The notes under the pieces: model-generated
Seen by the model: the letters and a program-made list of their open reading frames with translations, nothing else
Databases searched by the model: none
Told to the model about the DNA's origin: nothing
Assembly: GCA_037157565.1 (NCBI GenBank)
Contig: JAZHRO010000055.1
Span: 44,113,001-44,177,000, forward strand
Direction: 5' to 3'
Length of the DNA: 64,000 nt
From: Thalassia testudinum
Taxonomy: Eukaryota; Streptophyta; Magnoliopsida; Alismatales; Hydrocharitaceae
Part shown: piece after piece, positions 10,194 to 22,104 of the stretch
Layout of the letters: the number at the start of each line of letters is the position of its first letter
Position numbering within the stretch: position 1 is the first letter of the stretch
Made by a program: the position numbers and the translations under genes

Positions 10194-11463
10194 TGTTTGC
10201 ACCTCAAAACACGCCTATAATAACGCCTTCTTATGCTATTTTCTAGCATTAACTATGTATATTATAATCCTATAGTCGCATATGTAAAAACGGTTGCATG
10301 CATGCATTTAATCATGAGAGGAGGAGAAATGAATAAATGGCTTGCATAATTATTTTTTTTCTCAAGTGTTTCTTTGCAAAAGTCCCTTCTCTATTTTTAT
10401 TTTCATCTTTCTTTCTTCTCTTCCCGCGGTTCTTCTTCTTCCCGCGGCTGAATTTCCTCCCGCAGCTGCATGCAACGCCACGCGGCTTGTCCTTCCCGCG
10501 CCTCTCCCTGCTGTCCTTCCCGCACCTCTCCCTGCAGCTGCCATTCTCCCCCATTCCCCGCATGCCCCGCCATGCTCTCCTCCTCTATAAAGCCGCAGCA
10601 CTTCCTCGCGACGAGGAGGGGGGGACGTTGCTGCAATACGCAGCTGCGGCAGCAACTCAAACCCGCAGCCACCTTCGCACCCGCTCTCCCCTCCCATGCG
10701 TCGGCCCTCCGTCGAGGAGGCACCCGACGAGCAGGAGTACCCACTGTGGTGCACACCGCCACAGTGGGAGCACCACCGCCCAGCTCTTCGACGAGCCGGT
10801 GGGCGTGGTGCCTTCCCTCGTTGCGTTTTTCTCTTTAACGCCATTGCTGCCGCTTCAAGCTCCGAAGCTTGAACCAGCAGCAGCAGCTAAACCGCGGCAA
10901 CAGCAGCAGCAGCAGCACCCCTCGCCTCCTCCGCGACCTTCCCCGCAGGCGCGCAACCCTCCGCGCGCGCCTGCAGGCCCGTTCCCCGCCTCCGTCTCCG
11001 TTCTGTCCACCCCGCAGTTGCACCCGCAGCCGGCCGCCGTGCGCACTGCAGCGGCCGGCTACGGCCTCGCGTCGCCCCCTGCCCTCCTCCGCGACCCTCC
11101 GCAGCCACCGCAGAACCTCCTCCACGCTCGCTCCTCCGCGCCATCGCCTGCTCGTCGACTTCGCGCAGGCCTGCAGAACCCTACGCGAAGGCGCGCCCGC
11201 ACCCGCCGTCTTCAGACGTCCGCCTCCGCCTTCAGACGACGGGGCGTCAGACGTCCGCCGCCGCGAGCAGACGTCTTAACTCGCTGCCATCGTCCGCGCG
11301 CTCGATCTCTCTAGCCCGCTCTCTCTCTCTGCTGATCTCTCCCGCCCGCTCCCGCTCTCTCTCACGTACTCTCTCTCTCTCTCTCTCCGTTCTCTTTTAT
11401 TTAACTTACAGCAACACACACACACCCATTCACCGACACACACACACACACACACTCATAGTA

Positions 11464-11494
<31 letters not shown>

Positions 11495-12586
11495 TATATC
11501 TATATATATATACTTATATACATAGTATATCTATATAGTTATGTATACATACATATAATATAATATATATATACATATACATATATAATATATATATATA
11601 TATACACATACTCGTAAACATATATATATATACATATCTATATACTTATACATATACACACATATATATATATATATATCTAGATACATATATACTTATA
11701 TACATATATATATATATACTTATATACAAATATCCATAGCTATATACATATATACTTACATATATATACATATACACCTACATATATATATACATATATA
11801 TCTATATATATCTATACATATATACTTATACATTTATATATATATATATATAGATATATTTACTTATATACATACGTATGTACATATATTTTTACGTTAT
11901 TTACTATACGCTGTATCGTGGGAATATTTGCACCAGTTGCTGATATTCCCTGATACACGCGTACAAAAAAGCGTGGTCCCATACATCATCCATCCTCCAT
12001 CCACACTCCACGCGGCACCTAGTCGTGTTGGTTGCGTCTCTCTAGACGTCGACTGACTCGACATAGTGCTACACTCCATCGTCACCTCCACCCCCACCCC
12101 TTTATATATATACTACATATAAATATATATCTATAGCTACTATATTTACTTTCTATCTGTTAGCTTCCTTCTTAGTAAAAAGATAAAAAAAAGGTATAAA
12201 AGTGAAAAGATAATCTTTGATTTGCAGGTACCCCGTCTTGCAAGTAGCAAGGCGTGTTTTGAAACTCTGTTTTGGCTAAAAGCCAAGGACACAATTTTGA
12301 GGGTGTGCCTCAAGAACAAGGATTACCAGAAAAAAAACCTAAATAAGAAAAATACCAAAAACATAATAAACGAACGGAAGAGACGCGTTTTAAGGAAAAC
12401 GTAGAAATTCGACTTGAACCCCACTTCCCTGAGTTCGACCCTGGGCCTAAAAGTGACGAGATAAAATCAATTAGGCCAGGTTAAAAAATTTTGTAAAGAG
12501 ATGGTTAGGTCTGAATTAGGTTAACCACTATACACATTTCAACGATAAAAATATCATATTAACAACCTATTTGGGCCGACCCATCA
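10194..12586 (+). repeat. 3' LTR of element B
   Basis: 2393 bp, nearly identical to 3820-6188. It has 24 extra bases near 10886 inside a CAG-repeat stretch and lacks one C in the run near 12230. The 3' flank is the duplication GCTTT followed by the interrupted tail of A. Confidence 0.93.
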
Positions 12587-12591
12587 GCTTT

Positions 12592-13522
12592 CTCCCTACT
12601 TTTATTTTTTTAACGGGGTCAACACAAGGGTGAATCCAGTGTATATCTCCCCGGTTTATTCTACTTCTCCGCTTCTTCCTAAGTGTTTTGGGAATTTTTA
12701 GTGCATTTTCTGAGCTGGGTTCTGGACAACAGGTCGATGAGCTGTTACCACCGACAACTTACCAGCCATACTCGTGCGGCGAAGTGTGGCTTATTTCTTT
12801 TGTTCTTTTCTCCTTTTTCTTTTTGATTTTTTTTTTTTTTAATTAGGTGGCTTCCCTGATCTAAGATTTACCTAAAGGCAGCAAAAAGAGAAAGGTCCAG
12901 TGACTGGGCTCTAGACAACCTACCTATGGGCTGTTACCCACGATAACTTGCCAGCCATATCACCCTAGAAGGTTCATTAGCTACCCAATTTCCGTTAGAA
13001 TCGTCGAATAACGAGTCAGTACAAAGAAAGTGTGTAGATGCTTAAAACTCAAAATTCCCTCAAATCAGAGGGCGGGTTGATAAGTCGTGTACTTATCACC
13101 CAAACTTATTTATTCCAATTATAATAGAATTAAGATGGCGAGGACTCAAAGACAAATCCACATTGTAGTGGATACACAGGCTAATTAAGTCCAATGACCT
13201 GAGGGGTCTTTGTGTTCAGATCCTAATGTAAAATTTCTTAGGATTGAAAAGTCCTAATGTCTAACTAATCCTTCCTAGTTTTTTTTTTTTTTTATAAGAA
13301 GAGAAACAATTTACATGGATTTCACAAGGCTGACCAAATAATTCAAGAATGAATCCACCGCCCCAAGCCTAGCTGATGCAATGTCCTCATTGAAAAAGAG
13401 ACATGAAAGAGAGGGTAGAATATGAAAGATGTCACCTGGATATAAAGCTCGTATCAGCCTTGTGTCGTATGTACAATTGCTGAGTTTAATGCCGTCAGCT
13501 AGGCGAAGTCCAGCCAAAGAAG
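12592..13522 (-). mobile_element. 3' non-coding tail of element A, proximal part
   Basis: Lies just downstream of pol on the minus strand. It contains, in minus orientation, two copies of a ~57-bp motif (12714-12770 and 12905-12959) with the phrase GGCTGGCAAGTTNTCG, also duplicated in element H. A GAGGACATTGCA phrase at about 13375-13386 (minus strand), followed by a G-rich stretch, matches the sequence before the first G-run after pol in element C (63137-63169). A poly-T tract sits near 13280-13294. Confidence 0.65.
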
Positions 13523-14668
13523 TCACAGAATGGCTAGAACAATAGAGTCTGAAACGGGTTCTGGAAGATTACGGTCAACAACAGGCTTCAGACGTTGACC
13601 ATTGACTTTAAAGGTGTTACCCGTCTTTGGGTCAGAAATCTGAACGGCACCATTTAGAAAAATCTGATCAATTATGAATGGGCCATTCCATTTAGATCTA
13701 AGTTTACCAGGAAAGAGCTTAAGTTTAGAATCGAATAACCAGACCTTCTGGTTTGGCTCAAAGCTCTTGCGGGAAATCATTTGATCATGTAGAGCTTTGG
13801 TCCGAGCCTTGTAGATCTTGGCGTTCTCATAAGCATCATTTCTAAGCTCCTCCAACTCAGATAGTTGGAGTTTCCTGGTCTTCCCGGCTAGATTTAGATC
13901 TAGATTGCATTGTTTGATTGCCCAGAATGCCCTGTGTTCAATCTCTACGGGTAGATGACACGCCTTTCCATACACCAAATGGAATGGAGACATGCCAATG
14001 GGCGTTTTATATGCCGTACGGTAGGCCCAAAGAGCGTCCTCAAGCTTTTGAGTCCAATCCTTGCGATCAGGCCTAACCGTTTTTTGCAGAATGTTCTTAA
14101 TCTCTCGATTGGAGATCTCGGCTTGTCCATTCGTTTGGGGATGGTAAGGTGTGGAAATTCGATGATTAACCCCGTATTTGGCCAATAAATTTCGAAATTG
14201 GGCATTAGTAAAATGAGTGCCACCATCACTGATGATAGCCCTCGGAATCCCAAACCTACTGAAGATATTTTTCTTGACAAAATTGATGACCACCTTGTGG
14301 TCATTGGTTCGGGTGGGAATTGCCTCAATCCATTTGGACACATAATCAACAGCAACAAGAATGTACTGATGTCCAAATGAAGGGATAAAGGGTCCCATGA
14401 AATCGATGCCCCAAACATCGAAAATTTCGACAGGAAGAATAGGGTTTAGGGGCATCATGGCTCTCTTAGTTATGCTCCCGAGTGCCTGACATCGAGAACA
14501 TGACCTTGAGAAATCCTGGGCATCCTTGAATAAAGACGGCCAATAGAAGCCAGATTGCAAGATTTTTGCAGCCGTCTTTCTTCCGGAGAAATGTCCACCA
14601 CACCCAGATGCATGGCAGAACTCGAGTATACTGTTGAATTCATTCTCCGGTATGCATCGGCGAATAAT
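13523..14668 (-). pseudogene. Integrase part of the A polyprotein
   Basis: Continues the RNase H frame after the TAG at 14669. It begins with the HHCC zinc-binding region (GGHFSG, then CSRC) and has the catalytic core with [14 protein letters not shown] and the AEISNREI glutamate, matching the DD35E core of element C. The C-terminal part around [23 protein letters not shown] is the GPY/F-type region of gypsy integrases. This piece itself is open for 345 codons from the start counted at 14560 and ends at the natural pol stop. Confidence 0.85.
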
Positions 14669-15234
14669 CTAATCAGAGCCGATGCGATACAGTTCAGGGT
14701 CCTCCCAAAAGTAGTATTTAGCCTCAGATTTGAGTCTATCTCGTTGTTGCTTGGTCCAATCCTGGGGAATTTGACCAACGGCCAAATAGTTAACAATGCC
14801 AGCAAACCATGGGGAGTGGACACCTACAACTGTAAGAATGGTTTCGTCCGGAAAAGTGTCAGCAATCGGAATATCCGGACAAGAAGAATCACCTAGGAGT
14901 CTCGACAAATGATCCGCTACCACATTTTGTACCCCAGCTTTATCCTTGATTTCAAGATCAAATTCTTGAAGAAGAAGAATCCAACGAATAAGCCGGGGTT
15001 TAGCATCCTTTTTAGCCAAGAGATGTCTCAAGGCTGAGTGGTCGGTATAAACAATAACATGAGACCCCAAGAGATAAGCCCTGAATTTTTCCAAAGCAAA
15101 TACTACAGCTAGTAATTCCTTTTTAGTAACAGTATAATTCCTCTGGACTTCATCCAGAGTTTTACTAGCGTAGTAAATGACAGAGGGCTTTCGGTCAATT
15201 TTCTGACCTAGGACAGCCCCGACTGCGTATCAGA
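14669..15234 (-). pseudogene. RNase H part of the A polyprotein
   Basis: Encodes the RNase H-like domain: [24 protein letters not shown] and the conserved tail [10 protein letters not shown]. It is out of frame with the RT piece because a small deletion lies near 15215-15235 at the first conserved Asp region (TDTSD). It ends in TAG at 14669-14671, where element C has a CAG codon (Gln), so the stop arose by a C-to-T change. Confidence 0.8.
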
Positions 15235-16128
15235 AGTGTCGGTCATGATCTCAAATGGGGCTGTCCAAATTGGTGGTTGCAAAATTGGAGCACAGGTGAC
15301 TGCCGTTTTCAGAAAATCAAATGCCTTTCGGCATGATTCGTCAAAAACAAACGGCGTTTCTTTGGCAAGAAGATTGCTCAAAGGACGAGCAACCTTCGAA
15401 AAATCCTTGATGAATCTTTGATAAAATCCCACATGGCCAAGAAATGATCTGATTTGTTTAACAGATGTGGGATGAGGAAGTTTAGCGATAACATCAACCT
15501 TAGCTTTGTCCACTTCAATTCCCCGTTCAGAGATTACATGACCCAAAACGATGCCTTCTTGGGTCATGAAATGACTCTTTTCCCAGCTAAGGACCAGTCG
15601 TGTCTTGATACATTGCTTAAGAATCATTTCTAAATTAGCCAAACAAGAGTCAAATGATTCTCCGAAAACAGAGAAATCATCCATGAAGACTTCCATAAAC
15701 TCTCCCACCATGTCAGAAAATATGGCTAGCATACACCTTTGAAAAGTCGCAAGTGCATTGCATAACCCAAAAGGCATCCTACGAAAAGCAAAGGTTCCGT
15801 AGGGATAGGTGAAAGTAGTTTTTTCCTGATCCCCGGGATGGATAGGAACTTGATTATATCCCGAGTAGCCATCAAGAAAACAGAAGTACTTCTGCCCAGC
15901 TAATTTATCCAAGATTTGATCAATGAAGGGCAGGGGAAAATGATCCTTTTTAGTGGCTGTGTTCAACTTCCTGTAATCAATACAAACTCTCCAAGAGGAA
16001 GCTGAACGAGTTGTGACAGATTCACCTCTCTCATTAGTCACAACAGTAATCCCGGCTTTCTTTGGAACAATCTGAACGGGACTTACCCAGGGATTGTCAG
16101 AGATTGGATAAATAATTCCTGCATCGAG
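15208..16128 (-). pseudogene. Reverse transcriptase part of the A polyprotein
   Basis: Contains the RT core: WRVCIDYRKLN, FLDGYSGYNQVPIHPGDQEKT, FRRMPFGLCNA and the catalytic EVFMDDFSVF (FMDD variant typical of Athila). It begins just after an in-frame TGA at 16129-16131 that replaces the Trp of the KWLDAGIIYPI motif (TGG to TGA), and ends in a frameshift into RNase H. Confidence 0.85.
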
Positions 16129-17400
16129 TCACTTGATGATTTCCTTTTTGACCACTTCTCGCATATTTGGATTTAATCTCCTCTGCATCTGGCGAGAAGG
16201 GTGGGATCCATCTTCCAAAAATATTCTATGATTACAGTAAGATGGCTCGATCCCCCTAAGGTCATGAATGGTCCAAGCAATTGCCTCCTTATGTTCCTTT
16301 AGGACCTTAATCAATTTAATCTCTTGCTCCTTTGTCAATTTAGCACTAATAATCACAGGGAGCGTATTCTGCGGTCCTAAAAATTGATATTTTAAATTCT
16401 CGGGCAATGGTTTCAATTCAAACTGGGGTGGGGTAATGATTGATGGTAGGGTAGATGCTGAAGATTCAACAAGAGGAAGAGGTTTTGAGTGAACAAAATC
16501 AGTAACCTCTTCCGAAGATGTCAGGTCAGAGGGTTGTGGGTCAAATTCATTAACCAAAGAGGAACTTTCAATTGAAGAAACTGTCAAACAAGTTTCAATA
16601 TTAGCATTATCCTCATCAAGTTCCTCAATAAATCCACAATCCTCAAATTTGTTTATCGCCTTAAAAATATCCAATTTCATTCGTTGGTCCCCAAAGGTGG
16701 TTTCCATGCTACCGCTTTCACAATTAATGTTGGCCTTTGCGGTAGCCAGGAACGGATGCCCCAGAATGATGGGCGTGTTCCTCAGATTATCTGGTGCATC
16801 CATGTCAAGGACAAGGAAATCTACAGGAAAATAGAAATCCTTGACCTTAACTATAACATCTTCAATAACGCCTCGCGGGTTTGTGACCGAACGGTCCGCT
16901 AACTGTAGCGTTACTGAAGTTGGCCGAAGTTCACCTAACCCAAACTTCTCATAAAGAGAAGTCGGGATTAGGTTGATGGATGCACCGAGATCCAAAAGTG
17001 CTTTATCAAATGTGTAATCTCCGATAACGCAAGAAATCAAAGGAGAACCAGGATCTCTCTTTTTCTGAGGGAGGTAGTGCAGGATAACAGAGCCAGCCTG
17101 CTCGGGGAGTACCACCTTCCTCGGAACAGATTCTCTCGACTTACGCTTTTGTGTACATAATTCCTTTAAAAATTTTGCGTAAGCCGATATGTGCTTGATA
17201 GCATCAAGGAGCGGAATATTGATCTCAACATTCTTAAATAAATTCAGAAGCTCCTCGTTGCTATCAATAGACTTCTTCTTCTTTGCTTTGGCTAAGGCTT
17301 CAGGAAAAGGAACATTAGTCAGATCTTTGGAATCAGGTTCCTGAGCCTTGATTTCTTCTCTAGAATTCTCCTCTCTCCTCAGATTCTTCAGGATTCAAAA
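16129..17400 (-). pseudogene. Aspartic protease part of the A polyprotein
   Basis: The protease has ALLDLGASINLIP, with the DLGAS form of the active site usual for Athila, and RPxL-type FLATAKANI downstream. A linker to RT follows (FLGPQNTLPVI, then the EEDGSHPSR-like approach to RT). Upstream, the frame differs from gag by one base, with the shift near 17340-17400. The region before it encodes the conserved FPEALAKAKK and LLDAIKHISAYAKFLKELC segments also found in element C. Confidence 0.82.
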
Positions 17401-19192
17401 GATCAGAATAGTGTGGTTGTGGATCCTGAGTCTTCTTACCACTCCTCAAAGTGACAGAATTTGCAGAAGCGTAAGAATTTGGGTCTTGGGGAGGGTTTGG
17501 AAAGATTGGAGGGGCTTGATTGATCATGAATTATTGATTAGCAGAAGAAGAAGACGAGGAACCCTGCTCAACCACCTGAGCATGTGCGTGCGGGTCCCTC
17601 TGATTTCCGTACCCTTGGGCTTGACTGCCCGAATTTATAATGTTTCGCGGGTTGGGTACGAGTTGGGATGGTAGAGATCCGGGTTGACGAGAGTTAGCAA
17701 TGAGCCCGGATTGCAAGTTGTCCAGCGAGTTTTTCATTTGTTGCATAAGCTGGAGCATAGATCCTTGCATCTCTACCATTTGACGGTTCAAATCAGCCTG
17801 CCCTGCGGGTTGACGGGCATTCCAAGTTGGCTGATTTACCTGATTTGGAGGCAACTGAGTATATACTTGACCCTGACCCATTGGACGTTGCGGAGCATAG
17901 TTGCTAGGTCGGAATTGGGTCTGTTGCCCCGGATTTTTCCAAGAGAAGTTAGGGTGGTTTCTCTAACCTGGATTATAGGCATTCGAGTAGGGGTTGGATC
18001 TAACATTCTCTTGTACAGCACAGCCATCCTCATAGGGTGAGGATGGAGAAAAAGAAAGGGAAGGATCAGAAAAACTGGGATCAAAGGCCCCAGTTGGGAA
18101 CCCATGGGGTTCCAAGAAATGCTGACTCATAAATTGAGTCACATCGAGTTGATTCACGAACTCTCGTCCAGAAGGAGCTCGTGAGGAATGGAATCCCGAA
18201 TTTTGGGATTGGGTGGATGGAGGGTTGTTCATAGAATTGCCAGCCATCCACTCTTCCATTCTTTTAGCAACCAAGTCCACCTTATCAAGTTTATTACAAA
18301 TCAATTCCATATCAAATGAATGAGAGTCATGGACTTCATTGACATTTGATCTGGGTTGCTGGGACCGGTTAAAAGTATCCATGGAGGCATGATTAATTGA
18401 ATTCTCACTCATTTCCTCAAATAAATCATGTGCACTATCTGCATCTTTATTGAGGAAATTGCCTCCGCAAGAAGCATCCACATGGTTTCTGAGTTGCTCA
18501 TTCAACCCATGATAGAAGATCTGCACGAGTTGCCATTTCGGCACCTCGTGGTGTGGACACCTCCGCAATAAGTCCTGGAATCGCTCCCAGGCTACATGAA
18601 ACTGCTCCCCCGGCCGCTGGGTAAAAGTAGTGATTGCCCGTCTCAAAGCATTGGTACGACCGACTGGGGAGAATTTCTTCAGAAAGGTCGATTTCAACTC
18701 ATTCCAAGTTGTAATTGGTCTTCCTATTGTCCTATACCAATGCGCGACTTTATCCCTAAGAGAGTGGGGGAAGAGCCTCATGATCATTTGCTCCTCGTTA
18801 ACGTTTCGAGCCTTGGTGGTCTGGACCAAAGTGTTCAAATCCTCCAAGTGCTGAAACGGATCTTCGGAGCCAAGCCCATGATAATGTTTAATCAGGCTTA
18901 ACACCTGGGCCTTGATTTCTACGTCATCGGCTGGAATCTGGACGCTGGGACGTTCCCCGTAATTCGAAGGATCATAAAAATCCTTCAAGGGCTGAGCACC
19001 CTGCATTCTCTGGAACCATTCTTGCATTCTTTGCATTTGTTCCAGCTGCCTTCTAAATTCTTCCTATGGATTTTCAAGCAGAGGAGGCTGTTGTTCGGCC
19101 ATGGGATCAAATTGACCAAAATCTAACTTGCGCCTCCTAGAATGTTCTAATGGTCCTTCCAATCGGGGATTCAATGACCGTCTTCCCAGCAT
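17401..19192 (-). pseudogene. Gag part of the A polyprotein
   Basis: The ATG is at 19192-19190, three bases after an acceptor-like CTTCTCCTAG, and the product starts MLGRRS. The Gag core includes DKVAHWYR, FLKKFSPVGRTNALRR and RFQDLLRRCPHHE, followed by NPYSNAYNPG and the SLPSQ and TLRSGK linker phrases. In-frame stops lie at codon 43 (19064-19066, TAG), at 17963-17965 (TAG for the Trp of NPGWRNHP) and at 17531-17533 (TAA). No CCHC zinc knuckle is visible, as in the C polyprotein. Confidence 0.85.
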
Positions 19193-20420
19193 AAACTAGG
19201 AGAAGGTCGGAAGGACTGGGGATTTGGACCCTGCAGCACAACAAAACAAGGCTGTCCTTAAGTGGGGTAGCCTAAGGATCTACTGACTCCCAAAACTAGC
19301 CTTAAGGCTGTAAGTGATTTACTTTACTTGCGTCTATTTAATCCAACCAGTTGGAAGGAGGGACTGGGGAGAAGGTTCTTCCTTTGGCTTTCGCCTCCGG
19401 TTCCTAGTGTACCCCCCAGCCGCGATCGTTTGACTCTGCTCCCCTAGCTAGACATCAGATTAATCAGTACAAGTAGGTTAATCAAAAATAATCTCAGACT
19501 AGGCCCTGAAGAGCGAATCAAACCTTAAGGCCAACGTCTACTCAATTTTATTAAGGCCTGGGATTGTGGTGCTTATGGAATGTGATGGGCCCTTACAATG
19601 GGTTGTGCCCTTAATGATTGATTGAAATTTGTGTAAGTGCGTGCACAACCAGGGTTTTCAAGCAAGATTATTTATTATGCATGAATTTTAATGTTCAAAT
19701 CTTGCTTAAGTAGCTTTTAGGGTTTCAAATTAGGTGAATTGCAATGAAGTTTCTAGGAAAACCAAGTTGTAAAACACGGGTGAAGATAGTTTTCCTTTAA
19801 AATCAGAAAGAAAGTGGAGTGCCTGGAATATACCTAGATTGAAAACCCTAAGGAGGAGCTACTTGATGAGTTGGTTTTAAATAAAGTGGTGCGGCCCAAA
19901 CAACTCAAACAATTGGCCACAATTGCACCACTAAGTTAGGCACTCAAAGATGGTTAACCTAGAATGATTTCTACTCTGTTATGTGTTGCTTTATGTGTAC
20001 CGGTTCCACAGATCAGAACCCGGTTGAGTAGAAAACAAATCAAGTTGATTAAGTGCCTTGAATGTGGGTGTGTGTTGTGTGTTTGTTGGAAATTACCCCA
20101 CAAGATTATCTTTTTGTTATTTTTTTTTTTATGAACGAGGGTGGAATGAATGTGAGTGGAAATCCAAACAACCAAACTATTCCTAGGATTTATGCAAACA
20201 CCTAGGTTAATTGGAACTTGGATTTAATGTGGCGAATGAAATCTATGGAGGTGGAAAGAATGGGGGAGCAGTTACAGTTGTCTTCAACTGCACTTTACTC
20301 CAGTCTACCGCTTGTTGATTCCTTGATGGAGGTCTCTGCAAAACAATAGACACAAGAGAAAGCTAGATAGAAAACAAATAAAGTGCAAGAAATGCGAAGA
20401 AAAGATCGGAAATCATTGCC
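19193..20420 (-). mobile_element. Untranslated leader of element A
   Basis: 1.2 kb without a plausible gene, between the primer-binding site and the gag ATG. On the minus strand an acceptor-like TATTGTTTTGCAG occurs about 85 bases after the primer-binding site and another just before gag. No clear donor was found right after the primer site. Confidence 0.55.
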
Positions 20421-20438
20421 TCCCCGGCAATGGCGCCA
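20421..20438 (-). promoter_or_regulatory. Primer-binding site of A (tRNA-Asp)
   Basis: The minus strand reads TGGCGCCATTGCCGGGGA, one mismatch from the tRNA-Asp complement, 3 bp inside the 5' LTR. Confidence 0.9.
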
Positions 20439-20441
20439 AAA

Positions 20442-20659
20442 TGTTGAACGTGTACGAACCTACGCTAACGAGATTGGTTTTGGAAAACCTGTCGTTGTAG
20501 TTCGGAAGCGAAGAATTCATGTTCAACAAATAAAATTTATACCGAAAATAATTCCGGGTCGAACACAGGGAGGCTACGTTGATCTATTTTTGCAATTATA
20601 TTTTTTTTAGGATTTTCTTTAAGCAAGGCATTATAATTACAATGGGGCTATCAAACTAT

Positions 20660-20691
<32 letters not shown>

Positions 20692-22099
20692 AAGAGAACA
20701 TGCATTCAATATTTAAATAGTTTATAAAAGTTACACTAGAATGCGGAAAATCAATTACACTATAAAGCAGAAAATTCTACACTAGAAAAGCTGTAAATAA
20801 GAATGGGAGAGAGAAATTATCCTCCTCGACGATTGCTTGGAGGACGAGTCGGACGGAACGACGCCTGGACGAAGGAGAACGAAGCAGGACGAAGCAGAAG
20901 AACGGGAACGGAGCAGCACGCCGTCGTCGTTGCGGGATCCACTTCTGAAGGGGAACGAAAATTGGACTTTATCTCGCAAGAAGCATCCCGAGTGTGGGAC
21001 AAGATTCTTTTGAGCTTTGGAGGGATAGAGAGGAGAAAGAAGGGATGAAAATTTCATATGGAGGGGGTCTCCTTTTATAGTTGCAAGGAGTGAGGGCAAA
21101 ATGGACATTACAAGTTCAAAATAGTAAATGAGGGGTCTTTAGTGACGGATAAATTCGTCACTAAAGCCCCTAACGTGGGCGACGTGGGCGGCTCGCGCGC
21201 ACCTCCTCGCTTGCTCGCGCCCTCAACGGCTTCGCACGTCCGCGAAGTCTCAGCCGTCCGATCGCGAGATCGAACGGCTTAAAATCGTGCCTTCACCCGC
21301 TGCATTGCACCCGCCTGCGCGTGCAATCGTGCGTTACGCGCGGGCGTCCAATCGCACGTCGACGCTATCGGGCGCCCGCGACCGCACGATCTCCATCTGA
21401 CGCTCCATGCGCCTCAATTACCCGCACCTCCAATACCCTCACCGTAGCTCGAACCCGCGCCCCGCGCTCGCGTAAGCGCGCTCGACCGTTGCGCTGCGGG
21501 GCACGGATGGTCGAGCGCACGTTTTAAGCGCTGGGCGGCCACAGCCGTTGGATCTCCATCTGACGGCGGAGAGTGATCGGGCGGGGGCCTTCACAAAATG
21601 CCAGCGGCCGTTTGGGCGGCTGAGATGGCGCCACGTGGCGCTATCTTGGCCGTCCATCTTCTGGAAGTTGTAGATGGTGCCACGGATGTCGGATTGACTC
21701 GATTTTTGTGTCGTTGGGCTGTGATCGTCGATCCGAATTCATCTGTGCGGTCGGATTTGTCATCTGAAGTGCGGATTTACACCATCCTGGCCCTTTATCT
21801 TCTAGGGTTCCTCGATCTCTATCTGATGCTACGGATGCCTGATTAGGGCGATCTTAGAGTCATTGAACTCCAATCGTCGCCCTGATCACATCCATATGGT
21901 TGGATCCTTGATCCGAGGCCCCGATAAAATGTTTGCCCTATCCAAGCACATAAAAGGAGACAATTAACCTCCATTTTTTTCAAACTAGTCTAAATGCGAG
22001 ATGATGCATGTTATGCAATATTTATATCATGAAATGCAATCCTATGCTTAAGAACATGCATAAATAGACATTTTAAGTAGTCTAAATGTGTTTACATCA
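20442..22099 (-). repeat. 5' LTR of element A
   Basis: 1658 bp, partner of 1706-3371. Differences are mostly C/T and G/A changes in the CpG-rich block, plus a 12-bp length change near 20885. The TATA box is on the minus strand near 21075-21082. Confidence 0.9.
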
Positions 22100-22104
22100 T
22101 CGTG

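Larger units (their letters stand above)
3820..12586 (+). mobile_element. Non-autonomous Athila-derived LTR retrotransposon B (young)
   Basis: LTRs 3820-6188 and 10194-12586 begin TGTTTGCACC and end GACCCATCA. The flanking duplication GCTTT is perfect (3815-3819 and 12587-12591). Inside are a tRNA-Asp primer-binding site, a 1.4-kb leader, one Gag-related frame with an internal stop, a non-coding tail and a polypurine motif. There is no protease, RT, RNase H or integrase, so movement would need proteins from an autonomous relative such as C-type Athila elements. The two LTRs differ by only about a dozen substitutions plus a 24-bp insertion near 10886, which implies a recent insertion, younger than its host A. 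Confidence 0.95.
1706..22099 (-). mobile_element. Athila-like Ty3/gypsy retrotransposon A, autonomous type, decayed
   Basis: Two LTRs (1706-3371 and 20442-22099) begin TGTTGAACG and end TTTACATCA on the plus strand, and the whole is flanked by the 5-bp duplication TCGTG (1701-1705 and 22100-22104). On the minus strand the order is LTR, tRNA-Asp primer-binding site, leader, gag-pol, non-coding tail, polypurine motif, LTR. Without nested B it is about 11.6 kb, a normal Athila size. The two LTRs differ by roughly 3 % by eye. The coding region carries several stops and frameshifts, so A cannot make a full polyprotein. It lies in the 3' LTR of D, and B was later inserted in its tail. Confidence 0.92.

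Noticed and set aside
12587..13522. Envelope-like gene of Athila in the tail of A
   Set aside because: No frame longer than about 70 codons remains in the tail and no transmembrane pattern was seen.
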